Shown: piece by piece, positions 1 through 5,912 of the stretch | Layout: the number at the start of each line of letters is the position of its first letter | Numbering within the stretch: position 1 is the stretch's first letter | Origin: an uncultured Clostridia bacterium | GTDB taxonomy: Bacteria; Bacillota; Clostridia; Oscillospirales; CAG-272 | Assembly: GCA_937898155.1 (NCBI GenBank) | Contig: CALEJO010000113.1 | Location: forward strand, 1 to 7,446 | Length of the DNA stretch: 7,446 bases | Reading direction: 5' to 3' | The notes under the pieces: model-generated | What the model saw: only the letters and a program-made list of their open reading frames with translations | Told to the model about the DNA's origin: nothing | The model's database searches: none | Program-made: the position numbers and the translations under genes

Positions 1-939
1 AAAACGCGCGTGCTTGCCATCGCCGGTCCGACCGCGAGCGGCAAAAGCGCTCTCTCGATCCGTCTTTGCCACGCGTTCGGCGGAGAGCTGATCTCCTGTG
101 ATTCCATGCAGATTTATCGCGGCATGGATGTCGGCACGGCAAAGCCCTCGGCGGCAGAGCGTGCCGAGGTGCCGCATCATATGCTCGACATCTGCGTGCC
201 GGACGAGGAATATTCCGTCGCCGATTTTGCGGCCGGCGCCCGCATCTGCATCGAAGAGATCACCGCACGCGGGCATCTGCCCGTCTTATGCGGCGGCACG
301 GGGCTTTATCTCAACGCGATCCTCGACGGCACGCAGTTCGGCGAGCTGTGCGCCGACGAATCCTATCGCGCTTCCCTCTCGGCATTTGCCGAAGCCGAAG
401 GTGCGGAGGCACTCCATCAAAAGCTGCGCGCGCTCGATCCCGAAGCCGCCGATGCCATCCACCCGAACAACGTCCGCCGCGTCATCCGCGCGCTCGAAAT
501 CTGCCACGCGAGCGGCATGACCAAAACGGCGTGGGACGATGCCGCCCTGCCGAGAGAATCTCCTTACGACAGCTTGCTTCTCGCGCTCGATTACCGAGAC
601 CGCGACACGCTCTATGCCCGCATCGAAAAGCGCGTGGACGCGATGTTTGACGCGGGGCTGGAAGCGGAGGTGCGCGCCCTCGCGGAAAGCGGGTGTCTCA
701 CGCCCGATTCCACCGCAGGCGGTGCCATCGGATATAAAGAATTTTTCGCCTATCTGCGCGGCGAAGCGACCATCGGCGAAACGAAAGAAGCCATCGTCGT
801 CGCCACCCGCCATTACGCCAAACGTCAGCTCACATGGCTACGGCGTCGGCAAGACGTGATCTGGCTTTATCCCGACGACTATCCGAACGCCGACGGACTC
901 TTCAAGGCGGCGGAAGCCCTGATAAAAGAACACTTCTGA
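1..939 (+). CDS. miaA: tRNA dimethylallyltransferase (5' end at or beyond window edge)
   Basis: MiaA transfers a dimethylallyl group from DMAPP to N6 of A37 in tRNAs that read UNN codons, the first step toward (ms2)i6A; it acts in the cytoplasm. Counting from a GTG at 10, the protein shows the P-loop GPTASGKS (6-13), the DSMQ motif with the likely catalytic Asp31, the GMDVGTAK segment (38-45), GGTGLY around Thr97, NNVRRVIRALE in the middle, GAIGYKEF, and the C-terminal RHYAKRQLTWLRR segment. The visible 309-312 residues are close to the family's usual length, so almost nothing is missing. The frame is open to base 1 (KTR precedes the GTG). Homologues usually have about 10-12 residues before the P-loop, so the true start is probably a few codons outside the window and GTG 10 is less likely. 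The next gene follows after 14 bases, which suggests co-transcription. Identity is secure; only the start is uncertain. Confidence 0.96.
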   Translation, partial: KTRVLAIAGPTASGKSALSIRLCHAFGGELISCDSMQIYRGMDVGTAKPSAAERAEVPHHMLDICVPDEEYSVADFAAGARICIEEITARGHLPVLCGGTGLYLNAILDGTQFGELCADESYRASLSAFAEAEGAEALHQKLRALDPEAADAIHPNNVRRVIRALEICHASGMTKTAWDDAALPRESPYDSLLLALDYRDRDTLYARIEKRVDAMFDAGLEAEVRALAESGCLTPDSTAGGAIGYKEFFAYLRGEATIGETKEAIVVATRHYAKRQLTWLRRRQDVIWLYPDDYPNADGLFKAAEALIKEHF

Positions 940-940
940 C

Positions 941-947
941 AAAGGAG
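941..947 (+). promoter_or_regulatory. Ribosome binding site fixing the start of the HlyD-like gene
   Basis: AAAGGAG lies six bases before the ATG at 954, directly after the miaA stop. The reading frame is open further upstream to an ATG at 834, inside miaA. That extension has a basic, low-complexity shadow composition and no Shine-Dalgarno sequence, so 954 is the supported start. Confidence 0.85.
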
Positions 948-953
948 AACGGT

Positions 954-2159
954 ATGGAACGAAAGGTGCGTATCCGCAATATTCTGATCGGCGCACTGTG
1001 CCTGTTCGCCGTCGTATACTGCGTCTATCATATCGCGTTGCGCTTTCGCAAGCCGACGGACCTCTATACCGTTCGTCCCTATTCCGCCGACGATATCCGC
1101 ACGTTTTCGGGCTATCTCTTCCGCGACGAAACGGTGCTGACGACCTACGCCGCCGGCACGCGGAACTATACGCACTACGATGGAGAAAAGGTCGCCGTCG
1201 GCGGAATCGTTGCCGAGGTCTATGCCGCGGGCGGCGAGGACACGACCGCGCGGCTGAACGCACTCCGCAAGCAGGCAAAGGTCCTCGCGGAAGCAGATCG
1301 GCTCGGCAATCTGTCCGCCGAAACCGTCAATAAGGAAATCGAAGCCCTCTATATTCGCATCGCGCAGGCGACCGGCGACGCCGCCGACCGTCTGCAAGAT
1401 AAGCTCCTCGTTCTGCTCGCCAAAAAAGATCAGATCGCCGCGGGCAAGGACAATTACGCCGCGGAAATCTTTGATCTCGAATCCACACGCGCCGCGCTCG
1501 CGCGCTCGCTCGGCTCACCCGCCGACATCGTCAGCGCACCGACGGCAGGCGTCTTTTATTCCGAAACGGACGGGCTTTCCGCGCTTTTCACGACCGACGC
1601 GGCACGCGCGCTGACGCCCGCCGCGTTCGATGAAATTTTGCGTGAATCCGAGTCGTATATCGCATCCCCTGCCGCTGTCGGGGTTTTAATGACGAACTTC
1701 CGCTGGTATTACGCCTGTCGCACGCAGGCGTCGGTCGCGGAATCGTTTAAGGTCGGAACGACCTACACCTGCACTTTCCCCGAAAACCGTTGCTCGGAGA
1801 CCGTTCCGATGACACTCTGCTCCAAGCAAGCCGACGAAACCGGCGCCCTGCTCGTCTTCACGACGATGAACGTGCCGAGCGATTTCGACATGGACCGCTG
1901 TCAGCGCATGGAGGTCGTCTGCGCGACCTACACCGGCTTCCGCGTCCCGACGGAAACCGTCCGCGTCGTGGACGGTGTCACCTGCGTTTACGTTTACCGA
2001 AAAGGCACCGCGCATCTGCGGCAGGTCGATATTTTGTTCGAGCAAGACGGCTATTTTATCGTTTCTGATACGATGCCGGACAGCGAAAATCCGCTCAAGC
2101 TCAACGATCTCATCGTGCTCGGCGATCCCGACCTTTACGACGGAAAACTGATAAACTGA
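954..2159 (+). CDS. HlyD-like membrane-anchored adaptor protein of the division gene cluster
   Basis: This 401-residue protein has a short basic N-terminus and one hydrophobic segment (about 10-29), predicting a cytoplasmic N-terminus and an outside body. Residues about 51-90 look like the first half of a biotinyl-lipoyl-like fold (GYLFRDETVL, then DGEKVAVGGIVAEVY). A charged, Leu/Ala-rich helical region (about 97-187) could form a coiled-coil hairpin. The second lipoyl half starts at VSAPTAGVFYSETDG, and a beta-rich C-terminal domain follows. This is the architecture of membrane-fusion (HlyD/RND adaptor) proteins. However, no ABC transporter, RND pump or outer-membrane partner gene is adjacent, so an export role is not supported by context. 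It sits 14 bases after miaA and 12 bases before the yggS gene. Similar HlyD-like proteins occur next to yggS and sepF in Clostridia (general knowledge, not checked here). A link to division or the cell wall is inference only. Confidence 0.78.
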   Translation: MERKVRIRNILIGALCLFAVVYCVYHIALRFRKPTDLYTVRPYSADDIRTFSGYLFRDETVLTTYAAGTRNYTHYDGEKVAVGGIVAEVYAAGGEDTTARLNALRKQAKVLAEADRLGNLSAETVNKEIEALYIRIAQATGDAADRLQDKLLVLLAKKDQIAAGKDNYAAEIFDLESTRAALARSLGSPADIVSAPTAGVFYSETDGLSALFTTDAARALTPAAFDEILRESESYIASPAAVGVLMTNFRWYYACRTQASVAESFKVGTTYTCTFPENRCSETVPMTLCSKQADETGALLVFTTMNVPSDFDMDRCQRMEVVCATYTGFRVPTETVRVVDGVTCVYVYRKGTAHLRQVDILFEQDGYFIVSDTMPDSENPLKLNDLIVLGDPDLYDGKLIN

Positions 2160-2171
2160 AAGGAGCCGACT

Positions 2172-2864
2172 ATGGAATCCGAACTGCAATCCATCCGGGA
2201 GCGCGTCGCCGCGATCCGCGCGGAGCTCGCCCCCTATCCGAACGCCACGCTGTCTGCCGTCGTGAAAACGCGGACGGCGGAGGAGATCAATTTCGCGATC
2301 CGCGAATGCGGCATCTCTGTCATCGGCGAAAACCGCGTGCAGGAGCTGCTCGCTCACTACGACGCGCTCGACCGTTCGGCGTCCGTTCATTTCATCGGCA
2401 CCTTGCAGAAGAACAAAGTCAAATATATCATAGACAAAGTGGATATGATCGAATCGCTCGACAGCGTCGCGCTCGCCGAGGAAATCGAAAAGCGCGCCGC
2501 CGCGATCGGGCGCACGATGCCTGTGCTGATCGAGATCAATATCGGCAGAGAAGAAAACAAGGGCGGCATTCTTCCCGAAGACCTCGCCCCGTTTTGCGAT
2601 GCGCTCCGCGCGCTCCCGCACCTCCGCCCCGCGGGACTCATGACCATCGCGCCCGTTTGCACGACACCCGAGGAAAGCGCCGTTTATTTTGCGCAGGTGC
2701 GCCTCCTGCGGGACGATGTATTCGCGCCGCGCTTTCCCGAAGTGATGTTGCCGATGCTCTCCATGGGAATGTCGGGCAATTACCGCGTCGCGCTCCGCGA
2801 GGGCTCCGATCTCATCCGCCTCGGCGAGGCGATTTTCGGCAAACGGCGCCTCCCTGCCGAATAA
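2172..2864 (+). CDS. YggS/YlmE-family pyridoxal phosphate homeostasis protein
   Basis: YggS proteins are single-domain, fold-type III PLP-binding proteins of the cytoplasm that buffer PLP and affect amino-acid and vitamin B6 balance; no firm catalytic reaction is known. The 230-residue length is typical. PLP should be bound by Lys32 in the segment LSAVVKTRT; the family more often has AVSKT, so Val replaces the Ser before the lysine. Other family marks are IGENRVQE (51-58), HFIGTLQKNK (73-82), EINIGREENKGG in the middle, GLMTIAP, LSMGMS (196-201) and LIRLGEAIFG near the end, the latter two being phosphate-binding regions. The start is fixed by AAGGAG (2160-2165) six bases before ATG 2172. It is the last gene before an AT-rich gap and corresponds by position to ylmE upstream of sepF in Bacillus. 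Confidence 0.94.
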   Translation: MESELQSIRERVAAIRAELAPYPNATLSAVVKTRTAEEINFAIRECGISVIGENRVQELLAHYDALDRSASVHFIGTLQKNKVKYIIDKVDMIESLDSVALAEEIEKRAAAIGRTMPVLIEINIGREENKGGILPEDLAPFCDALRALPHLRPAGLMTIAPVCTTPEESAVYFAQVRLLRDDVFAPRFPEVMLPMLSMGMSGNYRVALREGSDLIRLGEAIFGKRRLPAE

Positions 2865-2892
2865 CGGAAAAAAAGCCAAAAAAATCTTATCA

Positions 2893-2906
2893 TTTTTTTA
2901 AAAAAA
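2893..2906. promoter_or_regulatory. T7A7 tract upstream of the sepF promoter (possible UP element)
   Basis: Seven T followed by seven A sit just upstream of the -35 hexamer at 2910. A/T tracts at this position often bind the RNA polymerase alpha C-terminal domain and raise promoter strength. The tract stands out against the GC-rich genes on both sides. The role is inferred from position only. Confidence 0.45.
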
Positions 2907-2909
2907 TAA

Positions 2910-2939
2910 TTGCAATTTGGATAGGACCTATGATATAAT
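2910..2939 (+). promoter_or_regulatory. Housekeeping sigma (SigA-type) promoter for sepF and downstream genes
   Basis: The -35 is TTGCAA (2910-2915; consensus TTGACA). After an 18-base spacer comes a perfect -10, TATAAT (2934-2939), preceded by TG at 2931-2932, making an extended -10. Transcription would start near 2946, leaving a leader of about 66 bases before sepF. It lies in the only AT-rich gap of the + strand genes, so it probably drives sepF and possibly divIVA, lspA, the rluD-family gene and the HAD gene. The assignment rests on sequence match alone. Confidence 0.8.
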
Positions 2940-2944
2940 AACTT

Positions 2945-2965
2945 AAAAGGTGGTTTCCGCCTTTT
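2945..2965 (+). other. Hairpin at the predicted 5' end of the sepF transcript
   Basis: AAAAGGTGG (2945-2953) can pair with CCGCCTTTT (2957-2965) over nine positions, one of them a G-U wobble in RNA, around a three-base TTT loop. It begins almost exactly where transcription from the 2934-2939 -10 should start. It could be a 5' stabilising hairpin. Alternatively it could be a weak terminator for readthrough from the yggS gene, since the 3' arm ends in TTTT; the T-run after it is too short for a confident terminator call. Confidence 0.5.
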
Positions 2966-3011
2966 CTGATACGTAAAAAAATAAAAAAACATAGAATCTT
3001 GGAGGTTTAAC

Positions 3012-3488
3012 ATGGGACTGTTCGACAAAATCAAGGGTATGGTCGGCACGGACGAGAATTATGATGAGGAGAACTACGGTCTGAACGAAGACGATGTGGA
3101 TATGATCCCCTCTCCCTCGACCGCGCGCCCCGGCATGAACATCTCCGGCAGCGACAACGCCGTCGCCATCGAACTGAAAGTGGTCCGTCCGGAAAGTTAT
3201 GTCAACGTCAGAGAGATTGCCGATCATCTGCTGAATCACCGCACCGTCGTTCTCAACCTGGAAGCGACCAACCGTGAAGTGGCAAAGAGAATCATCGACT
3301 TCCTCGGCGGCGTTGCGTATTCCATCAACGGCCAACTGAAAAATGTCGCCAATAATACTTACATCATCACGCCCTGCAATGTGGACGTTGCCGATGCGCA
3401 GGTGAGAAACGTCGATCCCGCTCAGCAAGCACCCGTGATGCAAAACACCGCTTCCTCCATCAGCCTGACCAGCGATACCCTCTTCTGA
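3012..3488 (+). CDS. sepF: Cell division protein SepF
   Basis: SepF is a membrane-bound FtsZ partner. It polymerises into arcs or rings, tethers FtsZ filaments to the septal membrane and overlaps in function with FtsA. The 158 residues fit the family. The N-terminus (MGLFDKIKGMVG) is a short amphipathic helix of the membrane-targeting kind. An acidic, Asn/Ser-rich linker (about 13-50) follows, then the SepF domain (about 55-126): VVRPESYVN, an LLNHRTVVLNLEAT strand-helix region, AKRIIDFLGGVAYSINGQ around Gly99-Gly100, and YIITPCNVDV at the end. A polar tail of about 30 residues rich in Gln, Ser and Thr closes the protein. The start is supported by GGAGG (3001-3005) six bases before ATG 3012. 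Three of its seven arginine codons are AGA, which is rarer in neighbouring genes that favour CGC; this may reflect expression level. It has its own promoter upstream. Confidence 0.95.
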   Translation: MGLFDKIKGMVGTDENYDEENYGLNEDDVDMIPSPSTARPGMNISGSDNAVAIELKVVRPESYVNVREIADHLLNHRTVVLNLEATNREVAKRIIDFLGGVAYSINGQLKNVANNTYIITPCNVDVADAQVRNVDPAQQAPVMQNTASSISLTSDTLF

Positions 3489-3508
3489 TCGGAGCGGTTG
3501 CCGATTTT

Positions 3509-3553
3509 TATAAAACTCTCAGACGGGGCATTTTGTCCCGTCAAGGTTTTATA
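3509..3553 (+). other. Interrupted stem-loop between sepF and divIVA
   Basis: The 106-base gap holds a two-part dyad. The inner stem pairs 3522-3529 (GACGGGGC) with 3535-3542 (GTCCCGTC): eight pairs including one G-U, with a five-base loop. The outer stem pairs 3509-3517 (TATAAAACT) with 3545-3553 (GGTTTTATA): nine pairs including one wobble. They are separated by a 4 + 2 base internal loop. No T-run follows, so it is not a standard intrinsic terminator. It may be an mRNA processing or stability element that sets the sepF to divIVA ratio. I see no gene in the gap. Confidence 0.6.
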
Positions 3554-3594
3554 CGGCAAAAAATTCGACAAATTTCTGAGAAAGGAACCGTTTC

Positions 3595-4452
3595 ATGACA
3601 CCGATCACGCCAAAAGCGCTTTCCGAAGTCGAGTTTTCCAAAACCCTGCGCGGCTATACGCCCGCCGAGGTAGACTCGTATTTGCAGAAGGTGCTGGAAA
3701 ATTACACCTTTCTTTATCGTGAAAATATTGAATTGGCGAAGCGCCTCGGCGAGGCGAACACCCATCTCGAAAATCTGACCTCCGAAGAAGAGACCGTGCG
3801 GCAGGAATTGCAGACGGCGAAAAACATCGGCGATCAGATCATCGAGGACGCCTACGTCAAAGCCGACGATATCCTCGCCGCGATCAAAACCAGTTGCGAT
3901 TCGATCCTGCGCAATTTCCGCGACAAAATCGAAACGCAGAAAACCGCGTTGGCGGACATTCAGCAGAATATTCTGACGTTCAAAAACGAACTCTTTGAAA
4001 AATACCGTCTGCACATCGAGCTGATCGAGCAGCTCTCTCCCGTTTACGAATACGAGGAGGAGCTCTCCCCTGCCGAATATGTGGACAAGGTCGTGACGGG
4101 GCTCAAACGCGAGGTCGCGGCGCAATACGGCATTTCCCTCGAAAGTCTCGCGGCGGAGGCGGCGGAAGCTGCGCTCAGCACGGACGGTGCGGAGACGCGT
4201 CCCTTTGAGGCGCAGGAAGCAGATTCCCGTCCTGCCGCTCCGGCACCGGGGAAAGAAAAGCCGGCAAAGGCACAGGAGCCCGCTCCGAAGAAAAAGAAAA
4301 CGCGCAGCATCCCCTCCGTTATGGAGCTTCTCGACGAATACGAGGACAAGGAACTGCTGTCGCAGGCAGACGATCGCACGCCCAAAGCACATCAGCTCAT
4401 GCTCGATCTCGATGGCGAAAACAACGGCGAGCCGTTGTTTGAAGCGCAGTGA
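3595..4452 (+). CDS. divIVA: DivIVA-domain cell division / polarity protein
   Basis: DivIVA proteins bind negatively curved membrane at septa and poles and recruit partners for division, chromosome placement or wall growth. The N-terminal domain is clear: ITPKALSEVEF, then TLRGYTPAEVDSYL (17-30). Leu18-Arg19 align with the membrane-inserting Phe17 and Arg18 of the Bacillus protein, keeping a hydrophobic-basic pair. Residues about 30-150 are charged and helical and probably coiled-coil. At 285 residues it is much longer than Bacillus DivIVA (about 164). The extra part is an Ala/Glu/Pro-rich, probably disordered stretch (about 185-230), a KKKK patch (232-235), and a final segment with PSVMELLDEYED (240-251) that looks like a short helix or docking motif. 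AAAGGA (3581-3586) lies eight bases before the ATG. lspA begins 19 bases after the stop. It could also be described as a DivIVA/GpsB-like protein; which DivIVA role it has cannot be told from sequence. Confidence 0.92.
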   Translation: MTPITPKALSEVEFSKTLRGYTPAEVDSYLQKVLENYTFLYRENIELAKRLGEANTHLENLTSEEETVRQELQTAKNIGDQIIEDAYVKADDILAAIKTSCDSILRNFRDKIETQKTALADIQQNILTFKNELFEKYRLHIELIEQLSPVYEYEEELSPAEYVDKVVTGLKREVAAQYGISLESLAAEAAEAALSTDGAETRPFEAQEADSRPAAPAPGKEKPAKAQEPAPKKKKTRSIPSVMELLDEYEDKELLSQADDRTPKAHQLMLDLDGENNGEPLFEAQ

Positions 4453-4471
4453 TCCGCACGGAGAATCGACC

Positions 4472-4987
4472 ATGCTGATTTGGATTCTCGTGATCGCGTC
4501 CTCGGTCCTTTTGGATCAGGCATCCAAGGCGATCATCGTGCGGCAGATGGACCTCCATGAATCAATCCCGCTGATCAAAAACGTCTTTTCCCTGACGTTC
4601 ATCCGCAATGAAGGCGCCGCATGGGGGATGTTTGCCGATCACCGATGGGTGTTTCTCGTCATCACGGGCATCGCCATCATCGCGCTTCCCATTCTGCTCT
4701 ATTACTATCGCAAGGAGCCGTTTTTATTCGGCTTTTCGCTCTCGCTGATCATCGGCGGCGCGATCGGCAATATGATCGACCGCCTGTTTCTCGGCTCCGT
4801 GGTCGATTTTTTCGAGTTCACGTTCATCGACTTTCCCGTTTTCAACGTGGCGGACATCTGCGTCACCGTCGGGACGGTGCTGATGTTCATTTATCTCGCT
4901 TTTTTCGACAAGACGATCTTCGCGGACAAAACCAAACGAAAGGATAACGAAACCGATGGCGCACAAAACGATTCCCGTAGTGAATGA
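4472..4987 (+). CDS. lspA: Lipoprotein signal peptidase (signal peptidase II)
   Basis: LspA is an aspartyl protease of the cytoplasmic membrane that removes signal peptides from prolipoproteins after Lgt has lipidated the lipobox cysteine. The 171 residues show the usual four hydrophobic segments (about 2-20, 58-78, 84-101 and 124-143). Conserved motifs are all present: Asp15 and Lys19 in LLDQASK, NEGAAWG from Asn46, GNMIDR with catalytic Asp103, VVDF at 110-113, and FNVAD with catalytic Asp128. GGAGA (4460-4464) lies seven bases before ATG 4472, which places the start just before the first membrane segment; the frame is open further upstream inside divIVA but has no support there. The C-terminal tail of about 20 residues is polar and charged, and its last 32 bases overlap the next gene. 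Confidence 0.97.
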   Translation: MLIWILVIASSVLLDQASKAIIVRQMDLHESIPLIKNVFSLTFIRNEGAAWGMFADHRWVFLVITGIAIIALPILLYYYRKEPFLFGFSLSLIIGGAIGNMIDRLFLGSVVDFFEFTFIDFPVFNVADICVTVGTVLMFIYLAFFDKTIFADKTKRKDNETDGAQNDSRSE

Positions 4988-5912
4988 AGACATCGGTCGT
5001 CGTTTGGATCAAGTCGTCGCCGAGCGCGAGCAGTTGACGCGCGCCAAGGTGCAAAAACTCATCGAGGACGGAAATATCACGCTCTGCGGCAAGCCCGCGT
5101 CCAAGAACGTCAAGCTCCGTCCCGGAGATGATATCGAAATCGAGTATCCCCCGCCCGTGCCCTCCGAGGCAGAAGCGGAGGATATTCCCGTTTCTATCGT
5201 CTATGAGGACGACGACCTGCTCGTCGTCAATAAGCCGAAAGGCATGGTCGTGCATCCCGCCGTAGGCAATCAGACAGGCACGCTTGTCAACGCTCTGCTC
5301 CATCACTGCGAGGGCAAGCTCTCCGGCATCGGCGGCGTGATCCGTCCCGGCATCGTGCACCGCATCGACAAGGATACGAGCGGACTCCTCATCGTCGCCA
5401 AAAACGACGAGGCGCATCTCGCGCTTTCCGCCGCGATCGCAAAGCACGAGGTCTCGCGCATTTATTACGCGCTCGCGCTCGGAAACATCAAGGAAGACCT
5501 CACGATCGACCGACCGATCGGCAGACACCCCGTCGATCGCAAAAAGATGGCGGTCACGGAGAAAAACGCCAAGCCCGCCGTCACGCATGTGCAGGTGCTC
5601 GCGCATTACGAGGGACTGACGCTTATCCGTTGCGCACTCGAAACGGGACGCACGCATCAGATCCGCGTGCATCTTGCGAGCATCGGGCATCCGCTTCTCG
5701 GCGACGGTGTTTACGGCAGCTTGCGCGAGCCGATGAACCGCAAATACGCCGCGCACACGGACGGGCAATGCCTGCACGCGGGCGAAATTCGCTTTACGCA
5801 TCCGCGCACGGGAGAAGCCATGCGCTTCACCGCTCCGCTCCCCGATTATTTCACGTCACTTCTGACCGCACTCGGCGGCACCGAAGGAAAGGACCTCAAT
5901 GAAACGCTTTGA
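4956..5912 (+). CDS. RluD/RluA-family 23S rRNA pseudouridine synthase
   Basis: This family converts specific uridines in 23S rRNA (or tRNA, for some members) to pseudouridine. The 318 residues carry an N-terminal S4 RNA-binding domain (about 14-62: RRLDQVVAE, LTRAKVQKLIEDGNI, LRPGDDIEI). The synthase domain follows: YEDDDLLVVNKPKGMVVHP (83-101), the motif HRIDKDTSGLLIVAK (135-149) with catalytic Asp138, YYALALG, GRTHQIRVHLASIGHPLLGD, and a C-terminal LHAGEIRFTHP. This domain order and length match RluD and its Gram-positive relative YlyB, which also follows lspA in Bacillus. ATG 4956 is chosen because it starts the S4 domain correctly; the nearest Shine-Dalgarno, AAAGGA at 4939-4944, is 11 bases away, a little far. 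The start lies inside lspA, so the two are probably translationally linked. The exact target uridines cannot be read from sequence. Confidence 0.94.
   Translation: MAHKTIPVVNEDIGRRLDQVVAEREQLTRAKVQKLIEDGNITLCGKPASKNVKLRPGDDIEIEYPPPVPSEAEAEDIPVSIVYEDDDLLVVNKPKGMVVHPAVGNQTGTLVNALLHHCEGKLSGIGGVIRPGIVHRIDKDTSGLLIVAKNDEAHLALSAAIAKHEVSRIYYALALGNIKEDLTIDRPIGRHPVDRKKMAVTEKNAKPAVTHVQVLAHYEGLTLIRCALETGRTHQIRVHLASIGHPLLGDGVYGSLREPMNRKYAAHTDGQCLHAGEIRFTHPRTGEAMRFTAPLPDYFTSLLTALGGTEGKDLNETL

Noticed and set aside
834..953. N-terminal extension of the HlyD-like gene into miaA
   Set aside because: The 40 extra residues are an Arg-rich shadow of miaA, and the AAAGGAG site at 941-947 points to ATG 954.
1686..2879. 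397-codon open frame on the - strand across the HlyD-like gene end and the yggS gene
   Set aside because: It runs antisense to two well-supported genes, its translation is rich in Arg/His/Asp with no recognisable domain, and long antisense frames are expected where codon third positions are GC-rich.
3498..3514. TTGCCG and TATAAA in the sepF-divIVA gap as a promoter for divIVA
   Set aside because: The two hexamers are only five bases apart, far from the required spacing of about 17, and the TATAAA is part of the outer arm of the dyad.
3498..3722. Possible 74-codon gene starting in the sepF-divIVA gap
   Set aside because: It starts at TTG without a good Shine-Dalgarno, passes through the dyad and overlaps the start of divIVA in another frame; its sequence resembles no known small protein.
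3541..4473. 310-codon open frame on the - strand opposite divIVA
   Set aside because: It mirrors divIVA almost exactly and its sequence has no family features; the + strand frame has a clear DivIVA domain and a ribosome binding site.
4887..5801. 304-codon open frame on the - strand opposite the rluD-family gene
   Set aside because: It is a shadow of a gene with complete S4 and synthase motifs; no domain or ribosome binding site supports it.
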